Origin: Oscillospiraceae bacterium
GTDB lineage: Bacteria; Bacillota; Clostridia; Oscillospirales; Ruminococcaceae
Direction: 5' to 3'
Length of the DNA: 64,000 nucleotides
Assembly: GCA_016281125.1 (NCBI GenBank)
Contig: JAEEIA010000052.1
Coordinates: 43,353-107,352, forward strand
Shown: in pieces, positions 63,116 through 64,000 of the stretch
Position numbering within the stretch: the stretch's first letter is position 1
How the letters are laid out: each line of letters opens with the position of its first letter
Notes under the pieces: model-generated
Databases searched by the model: none
The model's input: only the letters and a program-made list of their open reading frames with translations
Told to the model about the DNA's origin: nothing
Program-made: the position numbers and the translations under genes

Positions 63116-63274
63116 ATGAAGGGTGAAATAACACAGAAGGGCAGAGAGGCTCTTGACCGGTTCAAGATGGAGTCTGCAAGTGAGGTCGGCGTGACACTGA
63201 ACAAGGGCTACAACGGCGACCTGACCTCCCGCCAGGCCGGTTCGATCGGCGGCCAGATGGTCAATATTATATAG
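63116..63274 (+). CDS. Alpha/beta-type small acid-soluble spore protein, short C-terminus
   Basis: A 52-residue protein: ALDRFKMESASEVGVTLN then GYNGDLTSRQAGSIGGQMV, the two conserved SASP blocks that bind and protect spore DNA. The usual C-terminal extension (about 10-15 residues with basic and hydrophobic positions) is missing; the frame stops right after VNII. A strong AAGGAGAGG precedes the ATG, and CATAGTA at 63014 could be a sigma-G type -10. Degraded transposon sequence begins about 200 bases downstream, so a truncation by rearrangement is possible. Confidence 0.75.
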   Translation: MKGEITQKGREALDRFKMESASEVGVTLNKGYNGDLTSRQAGSIGGQMVNII

Positions 63275-63521
63275 CCAGAATACAATTTTGTCAATGTGGA
63301 AAACCACTTTTTTTGAGCTTTTTTGTGCAAAACGATGAGAAACGTAAACGCCAACCAAACGCAGCCATCACGATGAACAAAAGAGCCGGGGGAAATCCTC
63401 GGCCCGAAGCGTATCAGTGTAACGCGAACTGTATGCAACTGTATGAAACAGTATAACGCCTTTTTGATTCATCTGTGGAGGGCTGGGGGTAGTTGGTGCT
63501 TACGCTGCCCTGACAAAACAG

Positions 63522-63855
63522 GTGGGCGTTCTGAAAAATACAGTGCCTGTCACGCGGCATATCTGGGAAGACTACATGGAACAAGTTGAGGACTATTATC
63601 ATATTCCAGAAAATCAGGCGTTATATGCGCAGCGAAAAGAAACGGTTGCGCGTGTCTTTGCGGATGCCAAAGAAAAGCATGGGATGCGTTATACGCCGTA
63701 CAGAGGTTTGGCTCAGGTCACGAAATGGGTCAGGCTTAAAATTTGCTGCCCTCAATTTGAAAAAACTGGCGATCCACCTTGGGAAGGATCGTCGTCTACC
63801 GCTGTTTTATGCCGTGTTTATCTGTTTTCCCTGCCGTAAATCCGTTTTTGCTTGA
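63522..63855 (+). pseudogene. Decayed IS1182-like transposase, C-terminal fragment
   Basis: VTRHIWEDYMEQVEDYYHIP ... QRKETVARVFADAKEKHGMR is the typical C-terminal DDE region of IS1182-family transposases. The frame is lost near TKWVRLK and the homology (KFAALNLKKLAIHL) continues in another frame to about 63855. The N-terminal two thirds are absent. It is a remnant, not a working gene. Confidence 0.7.
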
Positions 63856-63894
63856 TTTATCGCTGAAATCGCCCCTCTGCTTGTTTGATATAAT

Positions 63895-63943
63895 CCCCTT
63901 AGAGTAGACACACAAAAAACAAAAGTGTGAAAACTCTAAGGGG
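63895..63943. repeat. Inverted repeat before a truncated insertion-sequence gene
   Basis: CCCCTTAGAGT (63895-63905) / ACTCTAAGGGG (63933-63943), 11 bp perfect, with TATAAT at 63889-63894 just upstream. It may be the left end or leader of the insertion sequence that follows. Confidence 0.5.
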
Positions 63944-63951
63944 GTTATTTT

Positions 63952-64000
63952 GTGACAAGAGGAAGTAAGCTAACAAATGAAGAACGCATAGCTGCAGTTC
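63952..64000 (+). CDS. Insertion-sequence helix-turn-helix protein, 3'-partial
   Basis: Only 16 codons are inside the window (GTG start; TRGSKLTNEERIAAV). The words resemble the N-terminus of IS3-family OrfA proteins. Too little is present to be sure. Confidence 0.35.
   Translation, partial: MTRGSKLTNEERIAAV

Noticed and set aside
63954..64000. Confident family call for the last partial gene
   Set aside because: Only 16 codons are visible; IS3-type OrfA is a guess.

Overview
The window looks like a chromosome segment of a spore-forming, plant-polysaccharide-degrading Firmicute of the Ruminococcus type. The evidence is two secreted proteins with type I dockerin repeats (one with tandem GH11-like domains), an alpha/beta-type spore protein, DUF4003 and WYL proteins, and typical Gram-positive ribosome binding sites and promoters. 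No species is claimed. The backbone from about 19.1 kb rightward is GC-rich. The first 14 kb is clearly more AT-rich and reads as an acquired element.

Region 1 (1-19.1 kb) is a mobile defence island. It carries: (a) a restriction-modification-like locus with a DUF2075 helicase (its N-terminus lies outside the window), a small basic protein behind a four-copy 20-bp operator array, a GHKL/MORC-like ATPase, an unknown protein, a DUF6339-type protein and a convergent C5-cytosine methyltransferase; (b) an SMC-like ATPase translationally coupled to a TOPRIM-like protein, then a metallophosphoesterase; (c) a radical SAM / HD hydrolase / DUF2284 operon. Two copies of an unidentified structured element flank (b) and (c). 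Next come a TnpV-like protein, a MOBV relaxase with a large hairpin upstream, and a replication initiator whose gene contains six iteron-like palindromes. The element abuts a 3'-half fragment of tRNA-Arg(CCT), probably an attachment-site relic. No integrase is visible in the window.

Region 2 (19.3-27.1 kb) begins with a NudC-like Nudix/histidine-phosphatase fusion and an ArsC/Spx-like protein, then an RNA-repair island: two WYL regulators on the minus strand, divergent rtcB, a roughly 450-nt non-coding array of tRNA-like modules, and a Ro60-like DUF2828/TROVE-vWA protein. The same 23-nt operator lies at the same distance from the -10 box in front of rtcB and in front of the non-coding array. 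I consider this RtcB / tRNA-like RNA / Ro-like module the most interesting system here.

Region 3 (27.2-37.5 kb) holds an ECF sigma factor, its likely membrane anti-sigma factor and a large dockerin protein; a 470-bp tract with about 32 GACA words in the leader of a lipoprotein gene; a palindromic MITE-like element with a second half-copy; a guanylate-kinase-like gene; a tandem GH11-like dockerin protein; and a DUF4003 gene.

Region 4 (37.5-54.7 kb) is a leftward surface-polysaccharide cluster (initiating sugar transferase, glycosyltransferases, flippase, polymerase, LicD and TagD-like decoration genes, VanZ). Beside it is a RiPP-like peptide export operon (small peptide, PqqD, S26 peptidase, HPr-kinase-like protein, ABC exporter, acyltransferase). 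A divergent Wzz/BY-kinase fusion lacks the Walker A lysine.

Region 5 (54.8-62.8 kb) is a leftward phosphorelay / cyclic-di-GMP operon: REC-GGDEF-EAL, HPt, a PAS hybrid histidine kinase with two receivers, and an APC-permease/histidine kinase/receiver fusion. The window ends with a short spore-protein gene, a decayed IS1182-like transposase and the start of another insertion sequence.
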